Assembly (NCBI GenBank): GCA_003249955.1
Contig: QKHS01000055.1
Location: 1 to 64,000, forward strand
Origin: Bacteroidales bacterium
Lineage (GTDB): Bacteria; Bacteroidota; Bacteroidia; Bacteroidales; ML635J-15
Length of the DNA stretch: 64,000 nucleotides
Direction of reading: 5' to 3'
Shown: positions 1-8,337 of the stretch, one piece after another
How positions within the stretch are numbered: position 1 is the first letter of the stretch
How the letters are laid out: every line of letters begins with the position of its first letter
Made by a program: the position numbers and the translations under genes
The notes under the pieces: generated by a model
The model's input: only the letters and a program-made list of their open reading frames with translations
Database searches by the model: none
What the model was told of the DNA's origin: nothing

Positions 1-51
1 GAACAATTGGTTATTTGAGGGGTAAAAATATCATTGATTATTTTAGAGAAC

Positions 52-81
52 CTGTGATTAAAATCATTTCACAGTTTTTTT
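52..81 (+). terminator. Possible rho-independent terminator
   Basis: A 6-bp stem (CTGTGA/TCACAG) with an AT-rich loop is followed by seven T residues. It could end a plus-strand gene lying left of the window. The stem is short, so the call is weak. Confidence 0.35.
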
Positions 82-300
82 ATTGCTGTTACTCATTGTT
101 TAAATCAATTTTACAGCCATTTTACACCCATAAACAACCCATACTACAAACAAAATTATTATAGCCGTTAAACCACCATAAAATGATATTAAAAACAATA
201 CAAAATTAGCAACTCTAAAAAACATCAAATCAATTCTGATACGGTTGATTTGTAAAATTTGCTCATCAGAATAAAGCAAATTTTAAGCACTCAAATTTTG

Positions 301-545
301 GGATCTAGCTAAATTTCTGGTGGCTGCGTCAAATAAAAAAATCATAGCTACAAATGTTCATAAAAGCGACGCGGGCAGGCCATGGAACCGCGGCCCGGAG
401 GGCAAGCTCGCCAAAGGCAAAAACTGCGGGCCAGCTCCAGAGGTTAACCTGCGAAGCAGCTAACGAACACCATAAAAAATAAACAACCCTGTGAGTAAAA
501 TCAAAACAAATAGTCCCGAAGAACGGCGAAGCCAATTGTGTAGAG
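301..545. repeat. Truncated and diverged MITE-like repeat copy
   Basis: Starts GGATCTAGCTAAATTTCTGG and continues through CTGCGTCAAA, ATCATAGCTACAAATGTTCAT and ACTGCGGGCCAGCTCC. The same blocks occur in inverted orientation at the right end of the element at 45911-46297. The middle carries extra sequence near 390-415. Farther on, AAAATCAAAACAA and AATTGTG still match the other copy. No matching inverted end is visible on the right, so this copy looks one-ended or decayed. A minus-strand reading frame over it is judged non-coding. Confidence 0.6.
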
Positions 546-562
546 ACGACTAATTCCATACA

Positions 563-624
563 AGCTTTGGCACTGAATTTTCAGTAGTTGGCGAGTAGAA
601 ACCATAAATTCTGTGTCAAAGCTT
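563..624. repeat. Dispersed hairpin repeat, copy 1
   Basis: An imperfect inverted repeat: AAGCTTTGGCACTGAATTT pairs with AAATTCTGTGTCAAAGCTT across a loop of about 25 nt. A second copy with a different loop lies at 29314-29370. There is no T-run, so it is a dispersed palindrome rather than a clear terminator. Confidence 0.55.
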
Positions 625-761
625 TTAAAACCACCTAAATAATTACTATTATTTCATATTTGATTTTTTGAAAAAGCTCTTACTTTTGGAATATGATAAT
701 TATTTTCAATCTAAAAATTGATAGTCACAACAAAAATGAATAAAATTTAAATCGTAATAAA

Positions 762-1187
762 ATGTCTCATAAATATTTTGATCAGCAACTTACCGGCATG
801 GCTGGTGAATTTCTTACCGTAGGCAAGTTGTTTAAATTGGGATTACAGGCTTCTGTTACTTTTGGAAATGCCAAAGCAATTGATGTTTTGGCTTACAATC
901 CTGAAAACAATAAGTCTTATGCCGTTCAGGTAAAGACTTTGAGAAAAAAGAATTGTTTTCTTTTAAAAAAAGAGAATATTAGTCATGATCATATCTTCGT
1001 TTTTATAATACTGAATGATTTTGAGCAAGATGAAGCATTTTTTGTAGTTGAAGGAAAAGAGATTCTTAAAAACTTAGAAAAATTCTACGGGTCTTCATAT
1101 AAAAATCCGGATAAACCAAGTAAAATGCCTGCAATAAATTATGGCTCTCTAAAAGAGTATAAGGACAATTGGTCTGTGTTTAAGTAA
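762..1187 (+). CDS. PD-(D/E)XK-like endonuclease-fold protein
   Basis: 141 residues with no signal peptide or membrane segment, so probably cytoplasmic. The N-terminal half has the layout of the restriction-endonuclease-like fold: helix with Glu16 (GMAGEF), Asp41 in AIDVLAY at the end of a beta strand, and Gln56-Val-Lys58 in AVQVKT, a QxK version of the ExK half-motif. The rest is a beta-rich tail. It resembles small orphan PD-(D/E)XK proteins of the intron-endonuclease/DUF4365 type; a DNA-cutting role is inferred and the target is unknown. It stands alone between the repeat copies at 301-624 and the repeat/tRNA block at 1208-1604, with no methyltransferase partner, which suggests acquired DNA. 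The ATG at 762 is the only good start. Confidence 0.7.
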   Translation: MSHKYFDQQLTGMAGEFLTVGKLFKLGLQASVTFGNAKAIDVLAYNPENNKSYAVQVKTLRKKNCFLLKKENISHDHIFVFIILNDFEQDEAFFVVEGKEILKNLEKFYGSSYKNPDKPSKMPAINYGSLKEYKDNWSVFK

Positions 1188-1207
1188 TTAAATTCCGCTG
1201 TTAAATG

Positions 1208-1316
1208 TAGCAAGAGCCCGATAGGGGAAGACATTACAAAGCAAAAATATCACTTATGCTTCGCAGAATTTTATTAATGTCCTCAAAATCTGAGAAACTA
1301 TGTTTCTGATTTTTAT
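1208..1316. repeat. Direct repeat unit, decayed copy of 1369-1490
   Basis: Runs from GTAGCAAGAGCCCGATAGGGG through ACATTACAAAGC, ATCACTTATGCTTCGCAGAA and CCTCAAAATCTGAGAAAC. The same order of blocks, with scattered changes, recurs about 160 bp downstream beside tRNA-Met. The inverted right arm present in the downstream copy is missing here. Confidence 0.7.
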
Positions 1317-1368
1317 AATTCTGTCTTAATTTTTCACCATTAGTGATTCAGAAATTGTTGGCGGGGTT

Positions 1369-1530
1369 GCTATCGCGAGCCCGGTAGGGGGAGACATTAC
1401 AAAGCGAAACTATCACTTATGCTTCGCAGAATTTTTATTAATATCCTCAAAATCTGAGAAACTTCGTTTCTGATTTTGAGGATATTAATAAAAAAAACCG
1501 CTAACGCGGTTTTGTGATAGTTTTGCTTTG
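1369..1530 (-). repeat. Large nested palindrome abutting the tRNA-Met 3' end
   Basis: Three nested stems are visible. The outer stem is 17 bp (1400-1416 with 1514-1530, one G:U or mismatch) and ends exactly one base from the tRNA. Inside it sit a 20-bp perfect stem (1435-1454 with 1472-1491) capped by AGAAAC-TTC-GTTTCT, and the terminator hairpin at 1498-1509. Read from the tRNA promoter on the minus strand, this would form a long structured trailer. The left part is shared with 1208-1316. Confidence 0.7.
1491..1513 (-). terminator. Rho-independent terminator of tRNA-Met
   Basis: On the minus strand a hairpin AAAACCGC-GTTA-GCGG is followed by eight T residues. It lies 18-40 nt past the tRNA 3' end and is in the right orientation to end the tRNA transcript. 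Confidence 0.7.
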
Positions 1531-1604
1531 TAGCGAGAGGCGGGGTTGAACCGCCGACCTCATGATTATGAATCATGCGCTCTAACCAACTGAGCTACCT
1601 CGCC
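1531..1604 (-). tRNA. tRNA-Met (anticodon CAT)
   Basis: A 74-nt cloverleaf on the minus strand: acceptor GGCGAGG, D arm GCTC-AGTTGGTTA-GAGC, anticodon stem CATGA with loop TTCATAA, variable AGGTC, T arm GGCGG-TTCAACC-CCGCC, then the 3' acceptor strand and discriminator A. CCA is not encoded; the next bases are CAAAGC. The CAT anticodon could also belong to a lysidine-modified tRNA-Ile, but the overall arms fit elongator Met. G:U pairs close both ends of the acceptor stem. Confidence 0.92.
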
Positions 1605-1777
1605 ATTATTTCAACTTTCGTGCTTTTATCCCGGAGTAAATTTCTTGTTAAAAGCGAGTGCAAAAATAATTAATTTTATTAATAAACAAATAAAGTTTGC
1701 AAACTAATTTAAATTTTTATAAATTGCATCGGAATCTTAAAATAAGATACATTATTAAATTGACTTAAAGGCTTATT

Positions 1778-2155
1778 ATGTTAAAAATAGAAATTGAATA
1801 CGATTTTAATTCTTCACCAAGGGTTTTATACAATCGTCTCAGCACAGCAGCAGGACTTACAGAGTGGTTTGCCGACGACGTAAAAGTAAAAGAAAATATA
1901 TATACTTTTGTTTGGGATGGTATAGAAGAACAGGCAGAACTGGTGTCAAAAAAAGATTTATCTTTTGTAAGATTCAAATGGATAGAAAGCGAAAATGAAG
2001 AGGCTTATTTTGAATTTAAAATACTTACTCAGGACCTCACAAACGAAATTGCGCTTATTATTACTGATTTTGTCATAGAAGATGAAAAAGAAGAAACTAT
2101 CGAGCTTTGGGAGACTCAGGTAAATAAACTTAAATATATTTTAGGCGCAGTGTAG
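1778..2155 (+). CDS. START-like (AHSA1-type) domain protein
   Basis: 125 residues making a single small helix-grip domain: beta strand IEIEYDF, a helix (SPRVLYNRLSTAAGLTEWF) of the SRPBCC/Aha1 type, the characteristic WFADDV turn, antiparallel strands with WDG, and a long C-terminal helix (LWETQVNKLKYIL). This is the short Bacteroidota START-like family. Its ligand is unknown. It has no signal or membrane segment. It sits 46 nt before the LptF/G permease gene, so co-transcription is likely but a functional link is only inferred. ATG at 1778 is preceded by an AT-rich leader. Confidence 0.85.
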   Translation: MLKIEIEYDFNSSPRVLYNRLSTAAGLTEWFADDVKVKENIYTFVWDGIEEQAELVSKKDLSFVRFKWIESENEEAYFEFKILTQDLTNEIALIITDFVIEDEKEETIELWETQVNKLKYILGAV

Positions 2156-2173
2156 TTTAATCTCATTGGTTTT

Positions 2174-2190
2174 TGTATTTTTGCATGTCT
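2174..2190 (+). promoter_or_regulatory. Bacteroidota-type -7 element before lptF/G gene
   Basis: TATTTTTG at 2176-2183 matches TAnnTTTG and lies about 20 nt before the ATG at 2202. No clear -33 TTTG partner, so the permease may also be read from the upstream gene. Confidence 0.4.
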
Positions 2191-2201
2191 AAAAAAATGA
2201 C

Positions 2202-3704
2202 ATGTTTAAAAAATTGCACATATACATAATTAAATCTTTCCTCGGTCCCTGGATTGCAACTTTTTTTATATGTGTTTTTCTTTTGTTGATGCAGTTTCTT
2301 TGGAAATACATTGATGACCTAGTGGGAAAAGGTCTTGAATGGAATGTTATTACAGAATTACTGTTCTATGCATCATTAACATTAGTTCCGTTAGCTTTAC
2401 CTCTTTCTGTTTTGCTTGCAACCATTATGACTTATGGTTCACTTGGTGAAAAGAACGAACTTTTTGCAATGAAATCAGGAGGGGTTTCACTATACAGAAT
2501 AATGTATCCTCTTTTTGTTTTTAACTTAATCATAAGCATAGGAGCATTTTACTTTTCTAACAACTTACTGCCATACACCAATCTTAAAATGCGTTCCCTT
2601 TTGTACAGTATTCAGCAACAAAGGCCGGAAATCAGCATCCGCAACGGCATTTTCACAGAACCTGTTGATAACCTCAGCATTAAAGTAGATCGCAAATACA
2701 GAAATAATAATACACTCGAAGGAATACTGATTTATGACCACCGCAATAAAGCAGGAAATACAAATGTTACAACAGCTAAAGCCGGGAACATTAAAATTAC
2801 CGAGGACAAATCCTATTTAATACTTGATCTTAGTGATGGATTCAGATATGAGGAACTTAAAATGGATAATGATGTCAAATCATCAAATAAAAAACATCCG
2901 CACCAAACCTCAAAATTTAAAAACCAGATAGTTTACATTGAACTGGACGGACTGGGACTTGACCGTAATAATGAAGACATCTTTAAAAACGGTTTTGAAA
3001 TGCTTAATAACAAACAGCTTAAACAAGCTGTTGATTCACTCAAAAACAGCCTTCACAAAAGAGAATACGACATTTATTTCAACATTATCGAGTATTCATT
3101 ATTTAAAGGAGAAAACAAATGGCGGAATATGAGTGATGAAGAAAAACTAATCGCTTATACTAAAGTGGAAGAATCTACAATTGATTTAAATAAGTCAACT
3201 TTAAATATAGATTCAATTTACAACAATCTTAACAGTAGTCAAAAACGCAAAGTTGTTGACTTTGCCTATAATTATGCAAGTTCTGCAAAACAATATGTAG
3301 AATTCTCCAAAGATGAGCTTAGCGGATACAACAGATGGATAGCCAGACATGAAATTGAGTGGCACCGTAAATTTGTACTGGCAATTGCATGCCTTTTATT
3401 TTATGTTATAGGAGCTCCGTTAGGCGCAATAATACGAAAAGGAGGCTTTGGTTTTCCTGTAATAATATCTGTATTTATTTTTCTTATTTATTATATAATT
3501 TCTATAACTTTTGAAAAAACTGCCAGAGAAGTAGTCATGGCTCCTGAATTCGGCATGTGGATAAGCACGTTTATCCTTATTCCTGTAGGTATTTTTATTA
3601 CTTACAAAGCAGCCAATGATTCGATGCGAATAAGTACACATTTCTACTCCAAAATCACCGGGATATTCAAAAGAAAATCCAAAAGACAGCCCGATTATCA
3701 ATAA
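2202..3704 (+). CDS. LptF/LptG family permease (YjgP/YjgQ)
   Basis: 500 residues. Inner-membrane subunit that, with LptB, drives lipopolysaccharide from the inner membrane to the LptC/A bridge. Three N-terminal transmembrane segments (about residues 12-33, 48-75, 98-120) with the family phrase PLALPLSVLLATIMTYGSLG and ELFAMKSGG. A long periplasmic part with the jellyroll region follows, then a hydrophilic stretch (about 225-385), and three C-terminal membrane segments (about 388-412, 418-440, 450-470) including GAPLGAIIRKGGFG. It is longer than the enterobacterial versions (about 360), as is usual in Bacteroidota. LptF and LptG cannot be told apart from sequence alone. The next gene starts 39 nt downstream. 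Confidence 0.92.
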   Translation: MFKKLHIYIIKSFLGPWIATFFICVFLLLMQFLWKYIDDLVGKGLEWNVITELLFYASLTLVPLALPLSVLLATIMTYGSLGEKNELFAMKSGGVSLYRIMYPLFVFNLIISIGAFYFSNNLLPYTNLKMRSLLYSIQQQRPEISIRNGIFTEPVDNLSIKVDRKYRNNNTLEGILIYDHRNKAGNTNVTTAKAGNIKITEDKSYLILDLSDGFRYEELKMDNDVKSSNKKHPHQTSKFKNQIVYIELDGLGLDRNNEDIFKNGFEMLNNKQLKQAVDSLKNSLHKREYDIYFNIIEYSLFKGENKWRNMSDEEKLIAYTKVEESTIDLNKSTLNIDSIYNNLNSSQKRKVVDFAYNYASSAKQYVEFSKDELSGYNRWIARHEIEWHRKFVLAIACLLFYVIGAPLGAIIRKGGFGFPVIISVFIFLIYYIISITFEKTAREVVMAPEFGMWISTFILIPVGIFITYKAANDSMRISTHFYSKITGIFKRKSKRQPDYQ

Positions 3705-3743
3705 TTTATTGTTACTTTGCATGCGAATTCTGAGGGAATTGAT

Positions 3744-4955
3744 ATGAGGATACTGGTTTTAACAAATAAAATGCCCTACCCTCCAAAAGACGGAGGGTCT
3801 ATCGCAAGTCTTACACTGGCACTTTCACTCCAAAAATGTGGTAATGAAGTTGATATATTATCAATGAATACATCAAAACATTACTTTGATGTAAAAAAAA
3901 TTCCGGCTGAAATAACCTCAAAAACAGGTTTTTACAGTGTTGAAATTAATACAGACACAAGCATTGTGAAAGCTGCAAAAAACCTGTTACTTTCCTCAAA
4001 ACCTTATAATGCAGAAAGATTTATATCTGCAGAATTTAAAACCCGGCTTTCGGAATTATTACAAAAAAATGATTACGATATTATTCAGATGGAAGGCCTC
4101 TATCTTTGTCCGTATATTGAAACAATACGTAATTATTCTAAAGCAAAAATTTCGCTGAGATCTCACAATATTGAACACGAAATCTGGAAAAGAGCGGCTG
4201 TAAATGAAAACAACTCTCTCAGGAAAATATATAAACGAAACCTCGCATCCAGAATCAAGAAATTTAAGCTTAAATATCTTAACAAATATGATTTTCTGAT
4301 TCCTATTACTACCAGAGATGCCATGCTGTACAAAGACCTTGGGAACATTTTGCCGGTTCATGTAACACCTACAGGCATAGATTCAGACAATCCTTTCTTA
4401 ACAGCAGACAATTCTGTTTCAGAATTCCCGGGATTTTTCCATATAGGTGCTCTTGACTGGATTCCGAATCAGGAAGGGCTTACATGGTTTATTGACAATG
4501 TGTGGAAAAATTTCAGCACAAAACATCCTGAATACAGATTCTCTCTGGCAGGACGAAATGCTCCTGTTTCATTTGAGAAGTACCTGAACAACAACAGCAT
4601 AAATTATCTGGGAGAAGTTGAAGATGCAGCAAAGTTTATTTCCTCAGGATCGGTAATGATTGTTCCGCTACTGTCAGGGAGCGGAATGCGCATAAAAATA
4701 ATTGAAGGGATGGCTGCCGGGAAAACAATTATCACAACCTCAATAGGAACCGAAGGAATAAATACCACAAACGGAGAAAATATTCTGATAGCCAATACTC
4801 CTGAAGAATTTACCGGACAACTGGAAAAAATCTGCAACGATCAGAATTTACATAAGCGTATATCTGAAAATGCACGTAAATTTGTTATTGATAATTATGA
4901 TAACATAAATATTGCAGCAAGTCTGACAGAATTTTACAAAAACAGTCTGAAATGA
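3744..4955 (+). CDS. GT4-type glycosyltransferase
   Basis: 403 residues from ATG 3744. An upstream TTG at 3717 is possible, but MRILVLTNKMPYPPKDGG is the natural family start and GAGGG lies just before it. Two Rossmann-like halves of the GT-B fold: an N-terminal acceptor half with SLRSHNIEHEIW near residue 145, and a C-terminal donor half with FHIGALDWIPN and the nucleotide-sugar motif GSGMRIKIIEGMAAGK and IGTEGI. Retaining transferase of group 1; sugar and acceptor are unknown. Its stop overlaps the next glycosyltransferase start by four bases (ATGA), so the two are translated together and probably act on one surface glycan. Confidence 0.9.
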   Translation: MRILVLTNKMPYPPKDGGSIASLTLALSLQKCGNEVDILSMNTSKHYFDVKKIPAEITSKTGFYSVEINTDTSIVKAAKNLLLSSKPYNAERFISAEFKTRLSELLQKNDYDIIQMEGLYLCPYIETIRNYSKAKISLRSHNIEHEIWKRAAVNENNSLRKIYKRNLASRIKKFKLKYLNKYDFLIPITTRDAMLYKDLGNILPVHVTPTGIDSDNPFLTADNSVSEFPGFFHIGALDWIPNQEGLTWFIDNVWKNFSTKHPEYRFSLAGRNAPVSFEKYLNNNSINYLGEVEDAAKFISSGSVMIVPLLSGSGMRIKIIEGMAAGKTIITTSIGTEGINTTNGENILIANTPEEFTGQLEKICNDQNLHKRISENARKFVIDNYDNINIAASLTEFYKNSLK

Positions 4956-6118
4956 TAATAGCTCTCCAAATAATATTATGGTTTTCTGTCTTTCTGATTT
5001 TTCACACCTATGTTCTGTACCCTTTTTTACTGTTTTTATTTGCCGGAAATAAAAAAAATGAATTTACACAGATTGCTGAGTATCCTAAAGTAACTGTGAT
5101 AATGTCGCTTTTCAACGAAGAAAGTGTAATTGCCCAAAAGCTGGATTCAATAATAAATTCTGATTTTCCTCACGATAAAATACAAATAATTATAGGGTCA
5201 GATAACAGTACCGATAAAACAAACGATATCGTCTCTGATTATGCTGCAAAATATAGTATGATTGATTTCACTGCATTTAAAGAAAGACAGGGAAAATCAA
5301 ATGTCATTAACAGCATGATAGACAAATCTGATTGCGAAATTCTGATATTATCCGATGCTAACGTGTTTTTTGAGAAAAACACAATAAGTGAAATTGTAAA
5401 ACCTTTTGCCAATCCTGAAGTCGGGCTTGTTGATACCCACATGAAAAACACAGGCTTACGCAAAGAAGGCATTTCAATTCAGGAAAAATCTTACATATCC
5501 AGAGAAGTTCATATTAAAAACCGCGAAGGAATATTGTGGGGAACAATGATGGGGCCGTTCGGAGGTTGTTTTGCCCTTAGAAAAAATCTTTATTCTCCTG
5601 TTCCAAAAAACTTCCTGGTGGATGATTTTTACATCTGTATGAAAGTAATTGAGAGCGGCTACAAAGCCATTAATAATCTTGATGCAGTAGTTTACGAAGA
5701 TGTTTCAAACAACCTTGCAGATGAATTCCGCAGAAAAGTGCGTATTGCTACAGGAGATTTTCAGAACTTAAATGAATTCAGGAAAATGCTTTGGCCGCCA
5801 TATAAAGGCCTTGGCTTCAGCTTCTTGTCTCACAAAGTACTAAGATGGATTACACCTATATTTATCTTACTATCTTATGCTGCAAACGGAATACTTGCAT
5901 TTGAATCATATTTCTACCTTATTTTATTCATTTGCTATAATTTTCTGCTGTTGTTACCACTTGCTGACTTTTTACTTAAAAAATTAAATATACATAATGT
6001 ACTTTTGCGGTTTATTACGCATTTCTTCACAATGAATCTTGCGTTATTAACCGGAATGTTTAAAGCAATAAAAGGAGTTAAATCAAATGTCTGGAAACCA
6101 ACAAAAAGAAATCAATAG
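4952..6118 (+). CDS. Membrane GT2-family glycosyltransferase
   Basis: 388 residues. An N-terminal membrane helix (about 4-28) leads into a GT-A domain starting [14 protein letters not shown] with GSDNSTDKT. The metal-binding position reads LSDANVFF, so the usual DxD is DAN here. [11 protein letters not shown] and [10 protein letters not shown] follow, corresponding to the acceptor-site region, then [10 protein letters not shown]. Two to three C-terminal membrane helices (about 295-360) anchor it, as in processive or lipid-linked sugar transferases. The substrate is unknown. It overlaps the preceding GT4 gene by 4 nt and the following ribBA by 32 nt. Confidence 0.88.
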   Translation: MIIALQIILWFSVFLIFHTYVLYPFLLFLFAGNKKNEFTQIAEYPKVTVIMSLFNEESVIAQKLDSIINSDFPHDKIQIIIGSDNSTDKTNDIVSDYAAKYSMIDFTAFKERQGKSNVINSMIDKSDCEILILSDANVFFEKNTISEIVKPFANPEVGLVDTHMKNTGLRKEGISIQEKSYISREVHIKNREGILWGTMMGPFGGCFALRKNLYSPVPKNFLVDDFYICMKVIESGYKAINNLDAVVYEDVSNNLADEFRRKVRIATGDFQNLNEFRKMLWPPYKGLGFSFLSHKVLRWITPIFILLSYAANGILAFESYFYLILFICYNFLLLLPLADFLLKKLNIHNVLLRFITHFFTMNLALLTGMFKAIKGVKSNVWKPTKRNQ

Positions 6119-7325
6119 ACCTCTTAATACAATCGAAGAAGCTATTGAAGATATAAGAAACGGAAAAATAATTATTGTAGTTGACGATTATGACAGGGAA
6201 AATGAAGGAGACTTTATTGTCGCTGCCGAAAAAGTAACGCCTGAAATCGTAAATTTCATGGCAACACACGGGCGTGGCCTCATATGCGCATCCCTTACCG
6301 AAAGCCGTTGCAAAGAACTTAATCTTGAACTGATGGTCGGTAAAAATACCGCTGTTCATGAAACACCATTCACCGTATCTGTCGATTTAATCGGCGAAGG
6401 TTGTACAACCGGTATATCTGCATCAGACAGGGCTAAAACAATTTTAGCACTTGTTAACGACAAAACCAAAGCCGAAGATCTTGGCCGTCCTGGTCATATA
6501 TTCCCGCTAATGGCCCGCGAAAACGGGGTTTTACGTCGTGCAGGACATACCGAAGCAGTTGTTGACTTAACCCGTTTGGCAGGACTTAAACCAGGCGGAG
6601 CACTTGTTGAGATAATGAACGAAGACGGCACAATGGCCAGATTGCCTCAGCTAATGCAGATTGCTGACAAATTCGGACTTAAAATAGTAAGTATTGAAGA
6701 TCTTATCAAGTACAGACTCGAATTTGACAGTCTTATTATAAGAGGCGAAAGAGTAAGTCTCCCGACAGAACACGGGACTTTTGACATGATTCCGTTTAAA
6801 CAAAAAAGTAACGGGCTGGAACATTCTGCTTTAATTAAAGGATCATGGAATCCCGATGAAACTGTGCTTGTAAGAGTTCACTCAAGCTGTGTTACCGGAG
6901 ATATTTTCGGTTCTATGAAATGTGATTGCGGACACCAGCTACACGAATCGATGAAAATGATTGACGAAGCCGGACAGGGAGTTGTTCTGTATTTAAATCA
7001 GGAAGGCCGCGGAATAGGATTAATGAACAAAATAGCCTCTTACAAACTTCAGGAGAACGGACTCGATACCGTTGAAGCTAATGTTCATCTCGGTTTTCAG
7101 CCTGACGAACGCGATTACGGAGTCGGAGCCCAGATTTTGAGAAACCTTGGAATAAAAAAGATGATTCTGATTACAAACAATCCTCAAAAAAAAGCAGGAT
7201 TAAAGGGATACGGCCTTGAAATATGCGGAACCAAAAGCATCGTGATAAAACCAAATAAATTCAACAAATTTTATCTCGAAACCAAAAAGAACAAAATGGG
7301 TCACGAACTGAATCTTGACGAATAA
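6087..7325 (+). CDS. ribBA: Bifunctional DHBP synthase / GTP cyclohydrolase II
   Basis: 412 residues, the normal length of the fused enzyme. Residues about 10-205 are 3,4-dihydroxy-2-butanone-4-phosphate synthase (acidic motif [11 protein letters not shown], then [12 protein letters not shown] and [11 protein letters not shown]). Residues about 215-400 are GTP cyclohydrolase II, with the zinc site [18 protein letters not shown] and the GTP motif [14 protein letters not shown]. The two activities supply both precursors of riboflavin from ribulose-5-phosphate and GTP. All key residues visible are intact. The start overlaps the glycosyltransferase gene and the last base is shared with fmt, so it is embedded in an operon; no FMN riboswitch is visible. 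Confidence 0.96.
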   Translation: MSGNQQKEINRPLNTIEEAIEDIRNGKIIIVVDDYDRENEGDFIVAAEKVTPEIVNFMATHGRGLICASLTESRCKELNLELMVGKNTAVHETPFTVSVDLIGEGCTTGISASDRAKTILALVNDKTKAEDLGRPGHIFPLMARENGVLRRAGHTEAVVDLTRLAGLKPGGALVEIMNEDGTMARLPQLMQIADKFGLKIVSIEDLIKYRLEFDSLIIRGERVSLPTEHGTFDMIPFKQKSNGLEHSALIKGSWNPDETVLVRVHSSCVTGDIFGSMKCDCGHQLHESMKMIDEAGQGVVLYLNQEGRGIGLMNKIASYKLQENGLDTVEANVHLGFQPDERDYGVGAQILRNLGIKKMILITNNPQKKAGLKGYGLEICGTKSIVIKPNKFNKFYLETKKNKMGHELNLDE

Positions 7326-8260
7326 TGGGAAAAAAAAGGCCGGATATCGTTTACATGGGAACTCCCGGTTTTGCAGTTGAACCACTCAAAACTCTGGTCG
7401 AAAACGGTTACAATATTAAAGCGGTAGTAACGGCAACAGACAAACCGGCAGGCAGAGGTTGTAAAACTTCTGTTTCCGAAGTAAAAAAATATGCAACAGA
7501 AGCCAGGTTACCGATATTGCAGCCTGAAAAACTTAAAAATCCTGAATTTATTGAAAAACTCAGGGAGCTAAATGCAGATTTATTTATTGTTGTTGCTTTC
7601 AGAATGTTACCGGCAGAAGTGTGGAAATTACCAAAACTGGGAACATTTAACCTGCATGCTTCTCTCCTGCCCGATTATCGCGGTGCTGCGCCAATTAACC
7701 ATGCAATTATAAACGGAGAGACAAAATCAGGTATTACAACTTTCTTTATAAATGAAGATATTGATACCGGGAACATTATTTTTCAGGAAGAATGTGAAAT
7801 AGAAAAAGATGACAATGCCGGAAGTCTTCACGATAAACTAATGTATGCCGGAGCGAAACTCGTCTTAAAAACAGTTGATGAAATTTCGGCAGGAACAATA
7901 AAAACCGTTGAGCAACAAAACATACTTAACCGCAATCTTAATAATGCACCCAAGCTTAATAAGGAATTCTGCAAAATTAATTTTAACAACTCCTGCGAAA
8001 CAATTCACAATCTGATAAGAGGTTTGTCGCCTTATCCGGCAGCATGGTTTGAACTTACAGGCTCAGGCGAAACAATTAAGGTTTTTAAAAGCCACTTTGA
8101 ACTGGTATCTCATAATGAAAATGCAGGGAAATTAATAAGCGATAACAAAAGTTATCTTAAAATTGCCTGCGCCGATGGATTTCTATTCCTTGATGATTTA
8201 CAAATGTCCGGAAAAAAAAGGATGAATATTAAAGATTTCCTGAACGGGTATAAGTTTTAA
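7325..8260 (+). CDS. fmt: Methionyl-tRNA formyltransferase
   Basis: 311 residues, normal length. It formylates Met-tRNAfMet with 10-formyltetrahydrofolate for translation initiation. The N-terminal Rossmann domain begins IVYMGTPGFAVEPLKTL and carries the folate-binding and catalytic motif LHASLLPDYRGAAPINHAI (Asn/His/Asp catalytic set with ITTFFINEDIDTGNI). The C-terminal OB-like tRNA-binding domain covers about 200-311. The gene starts on the last base of ribBA's stop codon, so the two are translationally coupled. Confidence 0.96.
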   Translation: MGKKRPDIVYMGTPGFAVEPLKTLVENGYNIKAVVTATDKPAGRGCKTSVSEVKKYATEARLPILQPEKLKNPEFIEKLRELNADLFIVVAFRMLPAEVWKLPKLGTFNLHASLLPDYRGAAPINHAIINGETKSGITTFFINEDIDTGNIIFQEECEIEKDDNAGSLHDKLMYAGAKLVLKTVDEISAGTIKTVEQQNILNRNLNNAPKLNKEFCKINFNNSCETIHNLIRGLSPYPAAWFELTGSGETIKVFKSHFELVSHNENAGKLISDNKSYLKIACADGFLFLDDLQMSGKKRMNIKDFLNGYKF

Positions 8261-8337
8261 GTAAGCCTGAGATCAAAAATCAGACTATCCCACTATGTTT
8301 AAAGGATTGCGGGACAGATACAAATCGCCATTATTCC

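Noticed and set aside
329-559. 76-residue minus-strand open frame
   Set aside because: It lies on the decayed MITE-like repeat; its last residues (NICSYDFF) recur in an open frame at 46081-46269 because the DNA repeat is shared, and the two frames otherwise disagree.
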